From Pseudomonadota bacterium (lineage in GTDB: Bacteria; Pseudomonadota; Gammaproteobacteria; Burkholderiales; Nitrosomonadaceae), in assembly GCA_018240285.1 (NCBI GenBank), contig JAFEGA010000024.1, positions 23,703 to 87,702 on the forward strand: a DNA stretch of 64,000 nt. Direction: 5' to 3'. Shown one piece after another: positions 17,403-26,510 of this stretch. The notes beneath the pieces are model-generated. The model saw nothing but the letters and a program-made list of their open reading frames with translations. It was not told the DNA's origin and did not search any database. Every line of letters begins with the position of its first letter. Positions within the stretch are counted from its first letter, which is position 1. The position numbers and the translations under genes were made by a program.

Positions 17403-19124
17403 ATGAGTCTATCCATTAATACCAACCTGGGAGCGCTGAATACTTCTCGGCATTTGTCAGCGGCCACCAATGATCTGAGCCGTTCATTAGAACGGTTGTC
17501 ATCGGGTATGCGTATTAATAGCGCTAAAGATGATGCAGCAGGCCTTGCCATCTCAGGACGCATGACATCGCAAATTCTTGGCTTAAATCAAGCAAGCCGG
17601 AATGCTAGCGACGGCATTTCGATGCTGCAAACAGCCGATGGTGCCTTGAACTCAATGACTTCTGCAATACAGCGCATCCGCGAGCTTTCCATCCAGGCGG
17701 CAAATTCGACCAACAGCCTGAGCGATAAGAAAGCGCTACAAGAAGAAGCAAATCAACTGATTCAGGAAATCGAGAAAGTCTCTACGACGACGACATTTAA
17801 CGGCGACAAAATTTTTGATTTTTCCGGCAGCAGTGTCCTCGGCAATTCCGATCAACTGGCAGTTATGTATGGACTGCAAAACGGCTGGCTGGAAGATGCG
17901 GAAGACAAGATCCAGCAATATTTCGGCATCTCCGCCGACGGTGCCGACATGAATATCGAACTGACCACTTTTACCGACGGAGCCGGCGGCACCGCCGCCC
18001 GGGTTGTGGGGTCGGTACCCGGCAGCTATACGGGGAAAGCAACCAACGTCAAATTGCAGATCGACATGAGCGACTTCACGCCGCCCAATTTGCCCGATGG
18101 CGGCAATGCGCCGTTTTATAACGACCGGATCATTGCGCATGAAATGGTGCACGCTGTGATGTACCGCAGTATGAATATCGGCTCGATGTTTGATCCCGCA
18201 GCCGATCAGAAATGGTTCATGGAAGGCGCTGCGGAACTCATCCACGGTGCCGATGAGCGTTTGCAATCGTCGATCAGCAGCGTCGGTGTCGGCGGCGTCA
18301 TGGCCAGAGCGGCCACGTTCGGTTCTGCGGGCGCAGCCTGGGGCGGTACTTCCGATGATTACTCCGCAGCTTACACCGCCGTGCGCTATCTGCACCAAGT
18401 CATCAAGGACAATGGCGGCTCGGGCATCAAGGATGTGATGGTTTACTTAAATCAGCATCAAAGCGCCACGCTCAGCAATGCCATTAATGCCGCGACAGGT
18501 GGCTTATATGCGAATGCCGACGCCTTTAATGCAGATTTTGTCGCACATGGAGCTGCGTTCATTGCCGGTATGAACCTAACCGATACCGATACCGGTGCGA
18601 TTGGCGGTGCAAATGCCGATGGCGGGGCGATCCAAACCGCGACCAGCGTTATCCCCGATACCAGTTCAAGAAGCGGCACCAATCCGCTCAGCGGGTTTAA
18701 CGAAATCTGGGAAAATATTGAAGCAGCGGCGGTAGGTAATAACAAGCAGCTTCAGGTCGGGGCAAACAAAACGGACACCCTGGACGTCACCTTTGGCGCA
18801 GTGAATACGGCCGCCATGAGCATACAAAACCTGGATCTGGTCAATAACGCAGGATATGCCACTTATATGATGGATCTCGCTTTGAATCACATCAGCGAGG
18901 AAAGATCGAAGATCGGCGCACAGCTCAACCGGCTGGAATCGGTCATCACCAACAACAATATCAGTACCGAATCCGCCGTAGCCAGCCGCTCGCGTATCCA
19001 AGACGCCGACTACGCCCAAGAAACAACTTCTCTGACAAAAACACAGATTTTGCAGCAAGCCGCCACTGCGGTCTTGGCACAGGCCAACTCATCGCCGCAA
19101 GTGTTGATGGTGCTGCTTAAGTAA
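17403..19124 (+). CDS. fliC: Flagellinolysin: flagellin with inserted zinc metallopeptidase domain
   Basis: A 573-residue flagellin. Residues 1-140 and about 480-573 are standard D0/D1 flagellin ends, with SLSINTNLGALN at the start, a polar SSGMRINSAKDDAAG segment, and a terminal ANSSPQVLMVLL. The variable centre is not a normal D2/D3 domain. It holds HEMVH at 246-250 and WFMEGAAELIHG with Glu274, a gluzincin-like zinc site (two His plus a downstream Glu). This is the layout of the proteolytic flagellins described as flagellinolysins. The product should be secreted through the flagellar export channel and form filaments displaying protease. No second flagellin gene lies in the window. Confidence 0.92.
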   Translation: MSLSINTNLGALNTSRHLSAATNDLSRSLERLSSGMRINSAKDDAAGLAISGRMTSQILGLNQASRNASDGISMLQTADGALNSMTSAIQRIRELSIQAANSTNSLSDKKALQEEANQLIQEIEKVSTTTTFNGDKIFDFSGSSVLGNSDQLAVMYGLQNGWLEDAEDKIQQYFGISADGADMNIELTTFTDGAGGTAARVVGSVPGSYTGKATNVKLQIDMSDFTPPNLPDGGNAPFYNDRIIAHEMVHAVMYRSMNIGSMFDPAADQKWFMEGAAELIHGADERLQSSISSVGVGGVMARAATFGSAGAAWGGTSDDYSAAYTAVRYLHQVIKDNGGSGIKDVMVYLNQHQSATLSNAINAATGGLYANADAFNADFVAHGAAFIAGMNLTDTDTGAIGGANADGGAIQTATSVIPDTSSRSGTNPLSGFNEIWENIEAAAVGNNKQLQVGANKTDTLDVTFGAVNTAAMSIQNLDLVNNAGYATYMMDLALNHISEERSKIGAQLNRLESVITNNNISTESAVASRSRIQDADYAQETTSLTKTQILQQAATAVLAQANSSPQVLMVLLK

Positions 19125-19320
19125 GCCAACCACACTCTAAATTTCTCATTCTGCTTTTTTATCTCTCTGTTCCTGCATAAGTTCTTTCATTCGGCTGAAA
19201 TCCGATTGCTTATTACGTTTGAACTGATACACTGAATTCCAGGAAATTGTTGCGGTGGAGTCATCCGCAATTGGATGTGAATCGTTCGAAATTCATCGTT
19301 AATCACACGGAAGGTTAATC

Positions 19321-20937
19321 ATGACAAATATCAATTTTAAACGGCGCCAGTTCCTGCAATACGCAGCACTCGGCACACTCAGCACCGTCATTCCCGGATT
19401 CGCAATTGCAGAAAACCGCATCATCAACAAAACACCCAATAGCGCATTCAATGCCGACATCGAAATCGCATTGACGGCGCAAACCGCAGATGTTCCGATT
19501 TTACCGGGCGCTCATACGCATGTTTTTAAATACACTGGAAAACTGCTGAAAGGTCCGCAAAATGCGCTCAAAGAATTACCTGGTTATCTTGGACCGATCC
19601 TTAATTTCGAACAAGGCCAGAAAGTCCGGATATTTTTTCACAACCAATTGACCGAACCGTGCGTTACCCATTGGCACGGTATGCATGTGCCGCAGATCAT
19701 GGATGGCCATCCGATGTATGCGATCCATCAAGGCGAACAATACGTCTACGAGTTTGAGGTAAAAAACCCCGCCGGCACCAACTGGTACCATTCGCATACA
19801 CACGAATTGACCGCCACGCAGGTATATCAAGGGCTGGCGGGACTCATTACCATCACCGACGAAGCAGAACGCAAACTGGACTTGCCAAGCGGTGAATACG
19901 ATATTCCGCTCGTGATCCAGGATCGCAGCTTCACCCACGGCAATCAATTGCGCTACCTGATGAATATGCATCAGCGCATGCGCGGTTTCCTGGGCGACAC
20001 CCTTCTGGTAAACGGTCAAAGCGACCATACGATCCCGGTAAAAACACGTGCGTACCGCCTGCGCATTTTGAATGGTTCAAATTCCAGAATCTACAAGCTG
20101 GCCTGGAGCGACGGCACGCCGGTCACGGCCATCGGCACCGACGGCGCATTGCTGGCAAAACCGGAAACCCTGCCCTACGTCATGCTCGGCCCGGCGGAAC
20201 GAGTGGAGCTCTGGGCCGATTTCAGCGGCCGCAAACCCGGCTCCGAGCTGACGCTGCAAAGCCTGCCCTACCAAGGATCGGCTGCGCATATGGGCGGCGG
20301 CATGGGGCGCGGCATGCACGGCGGCCGAGGCGGAATGGGCATGATGGACGGTGCGGCAAGCCAAAGCGATAAAGACACGATCGTTAGATTTTCCGTTACC
20401 GAGCAGGTCAGTGATTCACCCAAACTGCCGGATACGCTGGTTCCCATACACCGCCTGACCGTCAAGGATGTTTCCGCTCCCAATAGCGTGGTACCGATCA
20501 CCATCGGCATGCGCCACATGGCGTTCAATCTCAACGGCAGAACCTTTGAGATGCAAAATTATATGGAACGGGAAAAAATACCGGTGAATACCGTGCAGCG
20601 CATCAAAATATCCCATGATAACCGGGCAATGGGTGGCGGAATGCGCGGCGGCCGGGGCGGCGGGATGGGCATGATGATGACGTTGCCGCACCCGATCCAC
20701 ATCCATGGCCAGCAATTTCAGATCCTGTCGCGCAAGCAAAATAATCCCGGTGGTGCTTACGATACGGTCAAGGATGGATTCATCAATAGCGGCTGGAAGG
20801 ATACCGTGCTGGTAATGCCGGGAGAAGAAGTCGAGATCATTAAACCGTTTAAGGACTATACCGGCCTATTCCTTTATCACTGCCATAATCTCGAGCATGA
20901 AGACATGGGCATGATGCGCAACTTCTTTGTTAGCTGA
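19321..20937 (+). CDS. Tat-exported multicopper oxidase, CueO/laccase type
   Basis: A 538-residue three-domain multicopper oxidase. The twin-arginine signal KRRQFLQYAA sends it folded to the periplasm. All four copper motifs are present: HWHG, HSHTH, HPIHIHG and HCHNLEHEDMGM, the last with Met as type 1 axial ligand. Two Met-, Gly- and Arg-rich loops (about 320-345 and 440-458) recall the Met-rich copper-binding insert of CueO, so Cu(I) or phenol oxidation and copper tolerance are plausible. It stands alone; no copper chaperone or regulator is adjacent. Ferroxidase or laccase activity cannot be separated by sequence. Confidence 0.9.
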   Translation: MTNINFKRRQFLQYAALGTLSTVIPGFAIAENRIINKTPNSAFNADIEIALTAQTADVPILPGAHTHVFKYTGKLLKGPQNALKELPGYLGPILNFEQGQKVRIFFHNQLTEPCVTHWHGMHVPQIMDGHPMYAIHQGEQYVYEFEVKNPAGTNWYHSHTHELTATQVYQGLAGLITITDEAERKLDLPSGEYDIPLVIQDRSFTHGNQLRYLMNMHQRMRGFLGDTLLVNGQSDHTIPVKTRAYRLRILNGSNSRIYKLAWSDGTPVTAIGTDGALLAKPETLPYVMLGPAERVELWADFSGRKPGSELTLQSLPYQGSAAHMGGGMGRGMHGGRGGMGMMDGAASQSDKDTIVRFSVTEQVSDSPKLPDTLVPIHRLTVKDVSAPNSVVPITIGMRHMAFNLNGRTFEMQNYMEREKIPVNTVQRIKISHDNRAMGGGMRGGRGGGMGMMMTLPHPIHIHGQQFQILSRKQNNPGGAYDTVKDGFINSGWKDTVLVMPGEEVEIIKPFKDYTGLFLYHCHNLEHEDMGMMRNFFVS

Positions 20938-21040
20938 ATCCGGTTGATGGGTTGCACATGCTTTGCAGAGTGCACCTGACATTCAATGGGATATATCCTG
21001 CGCGATCATCGAAGCGGTGCAGCGTGTTTTCTTTTTGTAT

Positions 21041-21191
21041 TTAAGGAAGCGCTGATTAATTCGGCGAACGTGACGAAGCGATAGACGCACGGAACGCAGC
21101 AACCTAGACATATCAACAAGATAGGCGAGAATGTGAGTACCGCGCAACGAAGCGATTCGCTTGTACAGTCAATTAATCAGCGTTTCCTTAA
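21041..21191. repeat. MITE-like element with 21-base terminal inverted repeats
   Basis: A 151-base block bounded by TTAAGGAAGCGCTGATTAATT on the left and its reverse complement on the right with one mismatch. TTAA sits at both ends. It has no reading frame, and inner short palindromes suggest a folded structure. Its ends share the TTAAGGAA(A/G)C(T/G)CTGA core with the other two elements in the window, though the interior differs. The right-hand TTAA supplies the stop codon of the histidine kinase gene read leftward. Confidence 0.75.
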
Positions 21192-23569
21192 GGAAGTTTT
21201 TTTACCGGCAATTCAAACCAGAAAGTACTGCCCACGCCCAATTCGCTTTCCACGCCAACGGTGCCGCCCATTAACTCAACGATTTGCCGGGTGATCGACA
21301 AGCCGATGCCGGTACCTTCAATTCCGCTTTTCGCGGCATCCAACCGGTTAAAAGGCTGAAAAAGCTCTCCCATCTTCTGCTCGGCGATTCCAATTCCGGT
21401 ATCGATGACCATTATCCTCAAATACCCAGGTGCTTCAGATTCTCGCGTTTCAACATGAACTTTACCGCCTTGCCGATTGTACTTAACGGCATTGGATATC
21501 AAGTTGAGAATCACTTGCTTGAGCCTGACCCGGTCGGTGTGCAGCACTTTTTCCGGGAGCACAGCATGCGTCATTTGAACTTCTCGTTTATCCGCCTGTG
21601 TCCGCACCAGACTCAGGCATTCCTCGATCAGCGGAAGAACTTCAACCGGTTCCAGTTTCAGATCAATCCGTCCCGACTCGATTCGAGCCAGATCAAGCAC
21701 TTCATTAATCAGCGCCAATAAGTGAGTGCCCGCATTCTTAATCGCCTTAATGTATTTTAAATACGGATTGTTGGAACTTTCCAGTTCCAGTAGCTGGCTA
21801 AAACCCAGAATAGCATTCAGCGGTGTGCGTAATTCATGACTCATGTTGGACAGGAATCTGGATTTGGCTTCGTTCGCCCGCTCGGCTTCCTGCCGGGCAT
21901 TAATGAGCGCCTCCTCGGCCGCCTTGCGTTCGGTGATATCTTCGGCGATACCTTCGATACACAAATCGCCGCTGGCATCGTTGGCCGGATGCGCCGAGGC
22001 CAAGATCGTTCGTTCGCTTCCATCGGGATGAACGAAACTCATCTCGAATTGCACAAACTCAATTTTTCCTTGTGCGATCTGCGTAGCGACGAAGTAAGCA
22101 TGTTCCAGCGAATCCGGATACCAATTAATCATTTTATCCCAGAATCTTCCGATAGCCTGTTCTTTGGTAATACCAAAAACTTTCTCGACACCGCTGCTGA
22201 TGTAGGTAAGTTCTCCGGTCAACGCTTTATGGCTATAAATGACAAATTTATCACCGATGTCCTCCACCAAGCGTTGATATCGTTCCTGACTTTCCCGCAG
22301 CGCCCGCTCTGCCTGCAAACGCCCGGTAATATCTTCGACAATCGACCAGATCAATTCCCTGCCGGATGTATCCCGAATCAAAACACCGTTGAGCTGCACT
22401 GAATAACGGTTACCATCCTTTTGGATATATTCTTTTTGGTAAGGGCCGAACCTGCCGGTCGCTTGTAAACTTTCACGCTGCCTAGCTTCATCTGCAGCAT
22501 AATCCTGCGGTGTAATATCCCAATACGTCAGATTCAGCAGTTCGTCACGCGCATAGCCGGTGGGTGTTAACAGAGCATCATTGAATTCTATGAATTTCCC
22601 GGTCGCATAATCGTTCAATGCGATCCCAACCGGCGACATCACAAACAGCGCACGCAAACGCATTTCACTATCCCGGTTCTTACGGTGAAATCTCCCGATA
22701 GCAATGAGCAGGAGTAAAATCAGAATGCCCGCCAAAATCAGGCCAAGCCGGAAAAGAGCAGAGCTGCCACTGGCTGCGGACCATCCTCCTTTGGGAATCG
22801 CCGCCACTTGCCATGAGCCTTTGTTGGGCAAAGAAATATCCAGCAACACCGGCCGCTGATCGAACACTTGATTCGTCCCGAAAAACACTTTACCTTTTCC
22901 CAAGGTATCGTTGCGCCGCAGCGCAATATCAAATTCTTGCGCAAGTTCCTGCAAACCGCTGGCCGTATATAATTGCTCCACGTCAATGACAGCCGAGATC
23001 ACACCCCAGAATACTTTTTCTTTGCCGTCCTTATTTTCATCGAGAAATATCGGAAGGCGCGCAATAAAGCCTCGTCCTCCTTGCACCAGATCAACCGGTC
23101 CGTCAAAAATGAGATTACCGCTGTCGCGCGCCTGTAACACGGCTTCGAGTTGCTTGGGATGATTCCGGAAATTCATACCGATAGCCGCTTCATTGCCTTC
23201 AAGCGGAAACATATACTTTATGACCAAATCAGGTGCCGCACCGATACTGCGCAACTGCGAGTGGCCTTTGAACAGATAATGGGCCAATTGCATGAATTTA
23301 TCGGTGGACAAATCCGGTTCGGCTGAAATCGACGCAGCTAAACCTTGCACTAATTGCGCATTGCTGGTGATATTGCCCTCTAAAGTAGCACGCAACAGGC
23401 TAAGCCTGGTCAACACCGAATCACGCAAATCGCGTTCCTGGTTACGCAGATGCAAATGATCGACATAAAGTCCGACCGGTAGAAGACAAATTCCTACTAC
23501 GAGCGCTGGTAAAAAAACATACCAGCCGTTTTGCAAGAAGGAAAAGAATCGCACCGCACTCAATTTCAT
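21188..23569 (-). CDS. CHASE-PAS-PAS sensor histidine kinase
   Basis: A 793-residue inner-membrane kinase. Layout: helix 1 (about 12-34), periplasmic CHASE domain (about 75-225), helix 2 (about 265-290), two PAS/PAC domains (about 300-420 and 430-555), HisKA with phospho-acceptor in SHELRTPLN (about 575-640), and a HATPase domain with N, G1 (DTGIGIA) and G2 (GTGIGLS) boxes (to the end). It lacks a receiver domain, and no response regulator is adjacent, so its partner is elsewhere. The carboxy end and stop codon lie at the repeat terminus. The ligand sensed is unknown. Confidence 0.9.
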   Translation of the reverse strand: MKLSAVRFFSFLQNGWYVFLPALVVGICLLPVGLYVDHLHLRNQERDLRDSVLTRLSLLRATLEGNITSNAQLVQGLAASISAEPDLSTDKFMQLAHYLFKGHSQLRSIGAAPDLVIKYMFPLEGNEAAIGMNFRNHPKQLEAVLQARDSGNLIFDGPVDLVQGGRGFIARLPIFLDENKDGKEKVFWGVISAVIDVEQLYTASGLQELAQEFDIALRRNDTLGKGKVFFGTNQVFDQRPVLLDISLPNKGSWQVAAIPKGGWSAASGSSALFRLGLILAGILILLLLIAIGRFHRKNRDSEMRLRALFVMSPVGIALNDYATGKFIEFNDALLTPTGYARDELLNLTYWDITPQDYAADEARQRESLQATGRFGPYQKEYIQKDGNRYSVQLNGVLIRDTSGRELIWSIVEDITGRLQAERALRESQERYQRLVEDIGDKFVIYSHKALTGELTYISSGVEKVFGITKEQAIGRFWDKMINWYPDSLEHAYFVATQIAQGKIEFVQFEMSFVHPDGSERTILASAHPANDASGDLCIEGIAEDITERKAAEEALINARQEAERANEAKSRFLSNMSHELRTPLNAILGFSQLLELESSNNPYLKYIKAIKNAGTHLLALINEVLDLARIESGRIDLKLEPVEVLPLIEECLSLVRTQADKREVQMTHAVLPEKVLHTDRVRLKQVILNLISNAVKYNRQGGKVHVETRESEAPGYLRIMVIDTGIGIAEQKMGELFQPFNRLDAAKSGIEGTGIGLSITRQIVELMGGTVGVESELGVGSTFWFELPVKKLP

Positions 23570-23960
23570 AAGCTATAGGTAAAAAATCGTATCAATCCAT
23601 AATTATCGCAATTATCCATTAATACATGATTTGGAATTTGAGTATCGTGCTCAATCACGGAAGAAGGAGTTCCATGAAAAAGAAAAATATTTACGGGATT
23701 AATGACAGATGATGATGTGTACTTTCACAGCGACTCGTAGCGGCATTTTTGTAAACAACCTTAAGATTACCATCGCTAATAGCATCGTTGAGTTGCACCG
23801 GGTAACGAGTGCCGTCCTTACGGATATATCTTTTCCGGTTACCGGTTATTTGCAAAATTCCAAGCTGCTGTGCTTCAGCAATGACATAATTCTGCACTAT
23901 AATACCCTAAGCCGTGGATTAAATTAGTTAGTCTATAGCCTACTTTTATGGAGAATTAAT
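23570..23960. other. Gene-poor, decayed stretch upstream of a PEP-CTERM gene
   Basis: About 390 bases between the kinase and the PEP-CTERM gene. It contains the PAS relic described separately. It also has a 13-codon frame at 23674-23712 preceded by a good AAGGAG site and ending at TGA, which looks like the surviving start of a lost gene. The promoter of the PEP-CTERM gene must lie near its right end. I see no RNA gene. Confidence 0.4.
23691..23897 (-). pseudogene. Relic of a PAS/PAC domain
   Basis: The translated fragment ILQITGNRKRYIRKDGTRYP, followed by VQLND, matches the first PAS domain of the neighbouring kinase (LQATG...KEYIQKDGNRYSVQLNG). It is only 68 residues, lacks the rest of the PAS fold, and is followed by unrelated sequence. 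It lies on the same strand just upstream of the kinase. It is best read as a leftover of a duplicated or broken PAS sensor gene rather than a functioning protein. Confidence 0.55.
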
Positions 23961-24578
23961 ATGAAAAAGACTTTTGCTTTTCTCGGATTTTCTTTGGCCA
24001 TTAGCACATTTTCGATTTCGTCGATGGCAGCAAACTACAACTTCAATGAAATCTACAGCGGCGGTGGAAGTATCTCTCTCGCGCCCGGATCCGATGATCC
24101 ATTAGCCACCAATCTGCAAGCTGGCGACACTTTTCAGTGGACCATCACAACGACTCCCGGAAGCTACTGGAACGTTTTTTCTGGAGGAGACTTATTTCCA
24201 TTTATGTCCTTTTTTGTTAGTGAAAGCGGCACACGGACAGGTGACTATAATTTAGACTTATCTTTCGGTGGAAGCAGTGTTTTTTCCGATGTACAAGCAG
24301 GTATAAGCAACAGCTATGTACATATTGGGACCAATACAGTTTCGGTACCAACTGGACTTAATTATAATCAGATGTCACTTTCTTACACTTTAACAAGCTC
24401 AAATTCGATTGATAACCACATTACAAGCCTTTTGCCATGGCCAGGTTCGGCTCCTGAAGTTAGCTTCGGTGGTAATATTGCATTAGTGCCTGAGCCTGAA
24501 GTCTACGCTATGTTGTTGACGGGATTAGGCTTGCTTGGATTCGCCGCTCGCCGTCGCAATAATAAAACGATAGCCTAA
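23961..24578 (+). CDS. PEP-CTERM sorting domain protein
   Basis: A 205-residue secreted protein. A signal peptide ends at SSMAA, a Gly-, Ser- and Asn-rich beta-type middle follows, and the last 30 residues are a clear PEP-CTERM signal: VPEPEVYAML, a hydrophobic helix, then RRRNNK. Such proteins are processed by an exosortase (EpsH) system and often take part in the extracellular matrix. No exosortase gene is in the window. A GGAG ribosome site precedes the ATG, and a strong hairpin follows the stop. The middle domain is not recognised. Confidence 0.85.
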   Translation: MKKTFAFLGFSLAISTFSISSMAANYNFNEIYSGGGSISLAPGSDDPLATNLQAGDTFQWTITTTPGSYWNVFSGGDLFPFMSFFVSESGTRTGDYNLDLSFGGSSVFSDVQAGISNSYVHIGTNTVSVPTGLNYNQMSLSYTLTSSNSIDNHITSLLPWPGSAPEVSFGGNIALVPEPEVYAMLLTGLGLLGFAARRRNNKTIA

Positions 24579-24594
24579 CTACACATTTTTTTTA

Positions 24595-24634
24595 ATAAAG
24601 CGGTACTTATTTGCTAGGGTATGTACCGCTTTAT
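24595..24634 (+). terminator. Hairpin terminator after PEP-CTERM gene
   Basis: A perfect 12-base stem, ATAAAGCGGTAC at 24595-24606 and GTACCGCTTTAT at 24623-24634, with a 16-base loop and a T-rich tail. It lies 17 bases after the stop of the PEP-CTERM gene. Confidence 0.7.
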
Positions 24635-24705
24635 TTTCTACTGAGCAGGATAATCTCTTCTGACAGCTTGATATCCTAGATTAAAACTATAATCATCTCT
24701 CTCAA

Positions 24706-25095
24706 CTACAATCCACTGTTGTCTTTATGCTCCTCCCGAGCATACACATACCCTCCGATCGCCCCCATAATGATTCCCAACGGCGCAGCGATGAAAACTC
24801 CGATCAGCGGTCCCTGATTGGTATCTTTGGCGAATACCATGGGGCCTAAAAATCCCAATGTAAAAAATAAACCGCCCAGAATCAATGCGCCGCCGGTCAC
24901 CGCAATCAGTGTGTTGGTCTTTTTCCCGGAAACCAGCTGCCAGGAAAACCAAGCGGCCATTGTTGCGCAACCCAATGAAAAAGCTGTGTTGAGCCACGCG
25001 GGGAAACCGGTGGTAATCGTCAATAGCGTATTGATAAAAAACAGCACGGTTAGAAACATCAGCAAGGATACAATTATTTTAAGAGTCTGAATCAT
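24706..25095 (-). CDS. Small four-helix membrane protein, hypothetical
   Basis: A 129-residue protein with four hydrophobic segments (about 5-28, 33-55, 63-87 and 96-118) and a charged tail EEHKDNSGL, probably in the inner membrane. No conserved motif or family is recognised. It is divergent from the PhoX-like gene, with a short shared intergenic region of 93 bases. Confidence 0.6.
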   Translation of the reverse strand: MIQTLKIIVSLLMFLTVLFFINTLLTITTGFPAWLNTAFSLGCATMAAWFSWQLVSGKKTNTLIAVTGGALILGGLFFTLGFLGPMVFAKDTNQGPLIGVFIAAPLGIIMGAIGGYVYAREEHKDNSGL

Positions 25096-25188
25096 TGGAA
25101 AATGCTTTCATTAATGAAATTAATCGGCAGCGCATTGTAAACTATCTCCCCGTCATCCAGCGTCCGGATTATCCATGAGGTTGCGCGT

Positions 25189-26361
25189 ATGAATACTTTT
25201 AACTCACAGCGGCGCAAATTGCTGCAATACGGTCTCGGCAGTTTGGGAATTTTTGCCGGTACCACTTTATTGCCATCCACTCTCCAGGCTGCATCGCTGG
25301 TTTCACAGCTAACGACCGGTGCGGGACTGTTGCCGCCGGATCAGAACGGCGTACGCTTACCGGCAGGCTTTACGTCGCGCATCGTCGCCCGTTCGGGTCA
25401 GAAACTTTTCGATTACCGCTGGCATGCCGCACCCGATGGCGGCGCTACGTTTGCCACCGGGGATGGCGGTTGGATTTACGTTTCCAATTGCGAGCTGGAT
25501 AAACAGGCGGGCGGCGCCGCTGCTTTGCGTTTCAATTCTCAAGGCGGCATCACCGATGCGTATCCGATTCTGCGTCACACCAACCGCAATTGCGCCGGCG
25601 GGCACACGCCGTGGCAGACCTGGCTGTCGTGCGAAGAAATCGACAAGGGCCGGGTGTGGGAATGCGATCCGTTCGGACGTAAAGCAGCGCAAGTCCGCAG
25701 CGCTTTGGGCGTATTCCGCCATGAAGCGGTGGCGGTGGATACGCAGAACAAGCAACTTTATCTGACCGAGGATCAGCCGGATGGATGTTTATATCGCTAC
25801 AGCGCGCGCAGCTTCGATGCTGACGGCAATCCCAGCCTCGCTGACGGTATTCTGGAAGTAGCCGAGGCCGTTGATGGGGGTTTTGGCGCCGTGCGCTGGC
25901 ATCCCCTGCCCGACCCCTTGGCAATCAATACTCCGACGCGCAAACAAGTCGCAGCCAGCACGCGGTTTAACGGTGGCGAAGGGATCTGGTACCACCAAGG
26001 GATTGTTTATTTCACCACCAAAGGCGACAACCGTGTTTGGGCGTACGATACGCGCCAGCAGCATCTGAGCATCCTCTACAATGCGTCTTCGTATCTTTCG
26101 CCGGTATTGACCGGCGTGGACAATATTACCGGCAATGCCGCGGGCGAATTGCTGATCGCCGAGGACGGCGGCGATATGCAGATCGTGGTTTTGAGCGCAG
26201 ACAAGGTTCTGCCGCTATTACAACTGACCGGTCATGACCGTTCGGAAATCACCGGTCCGGCATTCAGTCCCGATGGTTCGCGGCTGTATTTCAGTTCGCA
26301 GCGCGGCAAAACCGGGCGCGTTGAGGACGGTATAACGTTTGAAATATCCGGCCCGTTCTAA
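25189..26361 (+). CDS. PhoX-like (DUF839) Tat-exported protein
   Basis: A 390-residue protein. The amino end QRRKLLQYGLG is a twin-arginine signal, so it is exported folded. The rest resembles the PhoX/DUF839 beta-propeller family, with the CAGGHTPWQTWLSCEE segment near residue 137-152, a region also conserved in PhoX alkaline phosphatases. It is shorter than classical PhoX (about 600 residues or more), so phosphatase activity is uncertain. A Ca/Fe cofactor would be expected from the family. It is upstream of, and probably separate from, the cbpA operon. Confidence 0.75.
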   Translation: MNTFNSQRRKLLQYGLGSLGIFAGTTLLPSTLQAASLVSQLTTGAGLLPPDQNGVRLPAGFTSRIVARSGQKLFDYRWHAAPDGGATFATGDGGWIYVSNCELDKQAGGAAALRFNSQGGITDAYPILRHTNRNCAGGHTPWQTWLSCEEIDKGRVWECDPFGRKAAQVRSALGVFRHEAVAVDTQNKQLYLTEDQPDGCLYRYSARSFDADGNPSLADGILEVAEAVDGGFGAVRWHPLPDPLAINTPTRKQVAASTRFNGGEGIWYHQGIVYFTTKGDNRVWAYDTRQQHLSILYNASSYLSPVLTGVDNITGNAAGELLIAEDGGDMQIVVLSADKVLPLLQLTGHDRSEITGPAFSPDGSRLYFSSQRGKTGRVEDGITFEISGPF

Positions 26362-26510
26362 AACCGTTCCCTGACACTTGATAAATTCCCGCAGTGAACC
26401 CATTTAACCGGATAAAGCCGGCAGAGGCACCGGCAGGATGAAACTTCACTAATGCGCTGAAAGCGGCAATAATGCGAGTGCTGAGAGCGTGATCAACGAG
26501 GGGAGCTGAC

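Noticed and set aside
17736..18398. Leftward 220-codon frame opposite the flagellin gene
   Set aside because: It is antisense to the flagellinolysin domain, has a low-complexity composition and no ribosome site; a by-product of codon usage.
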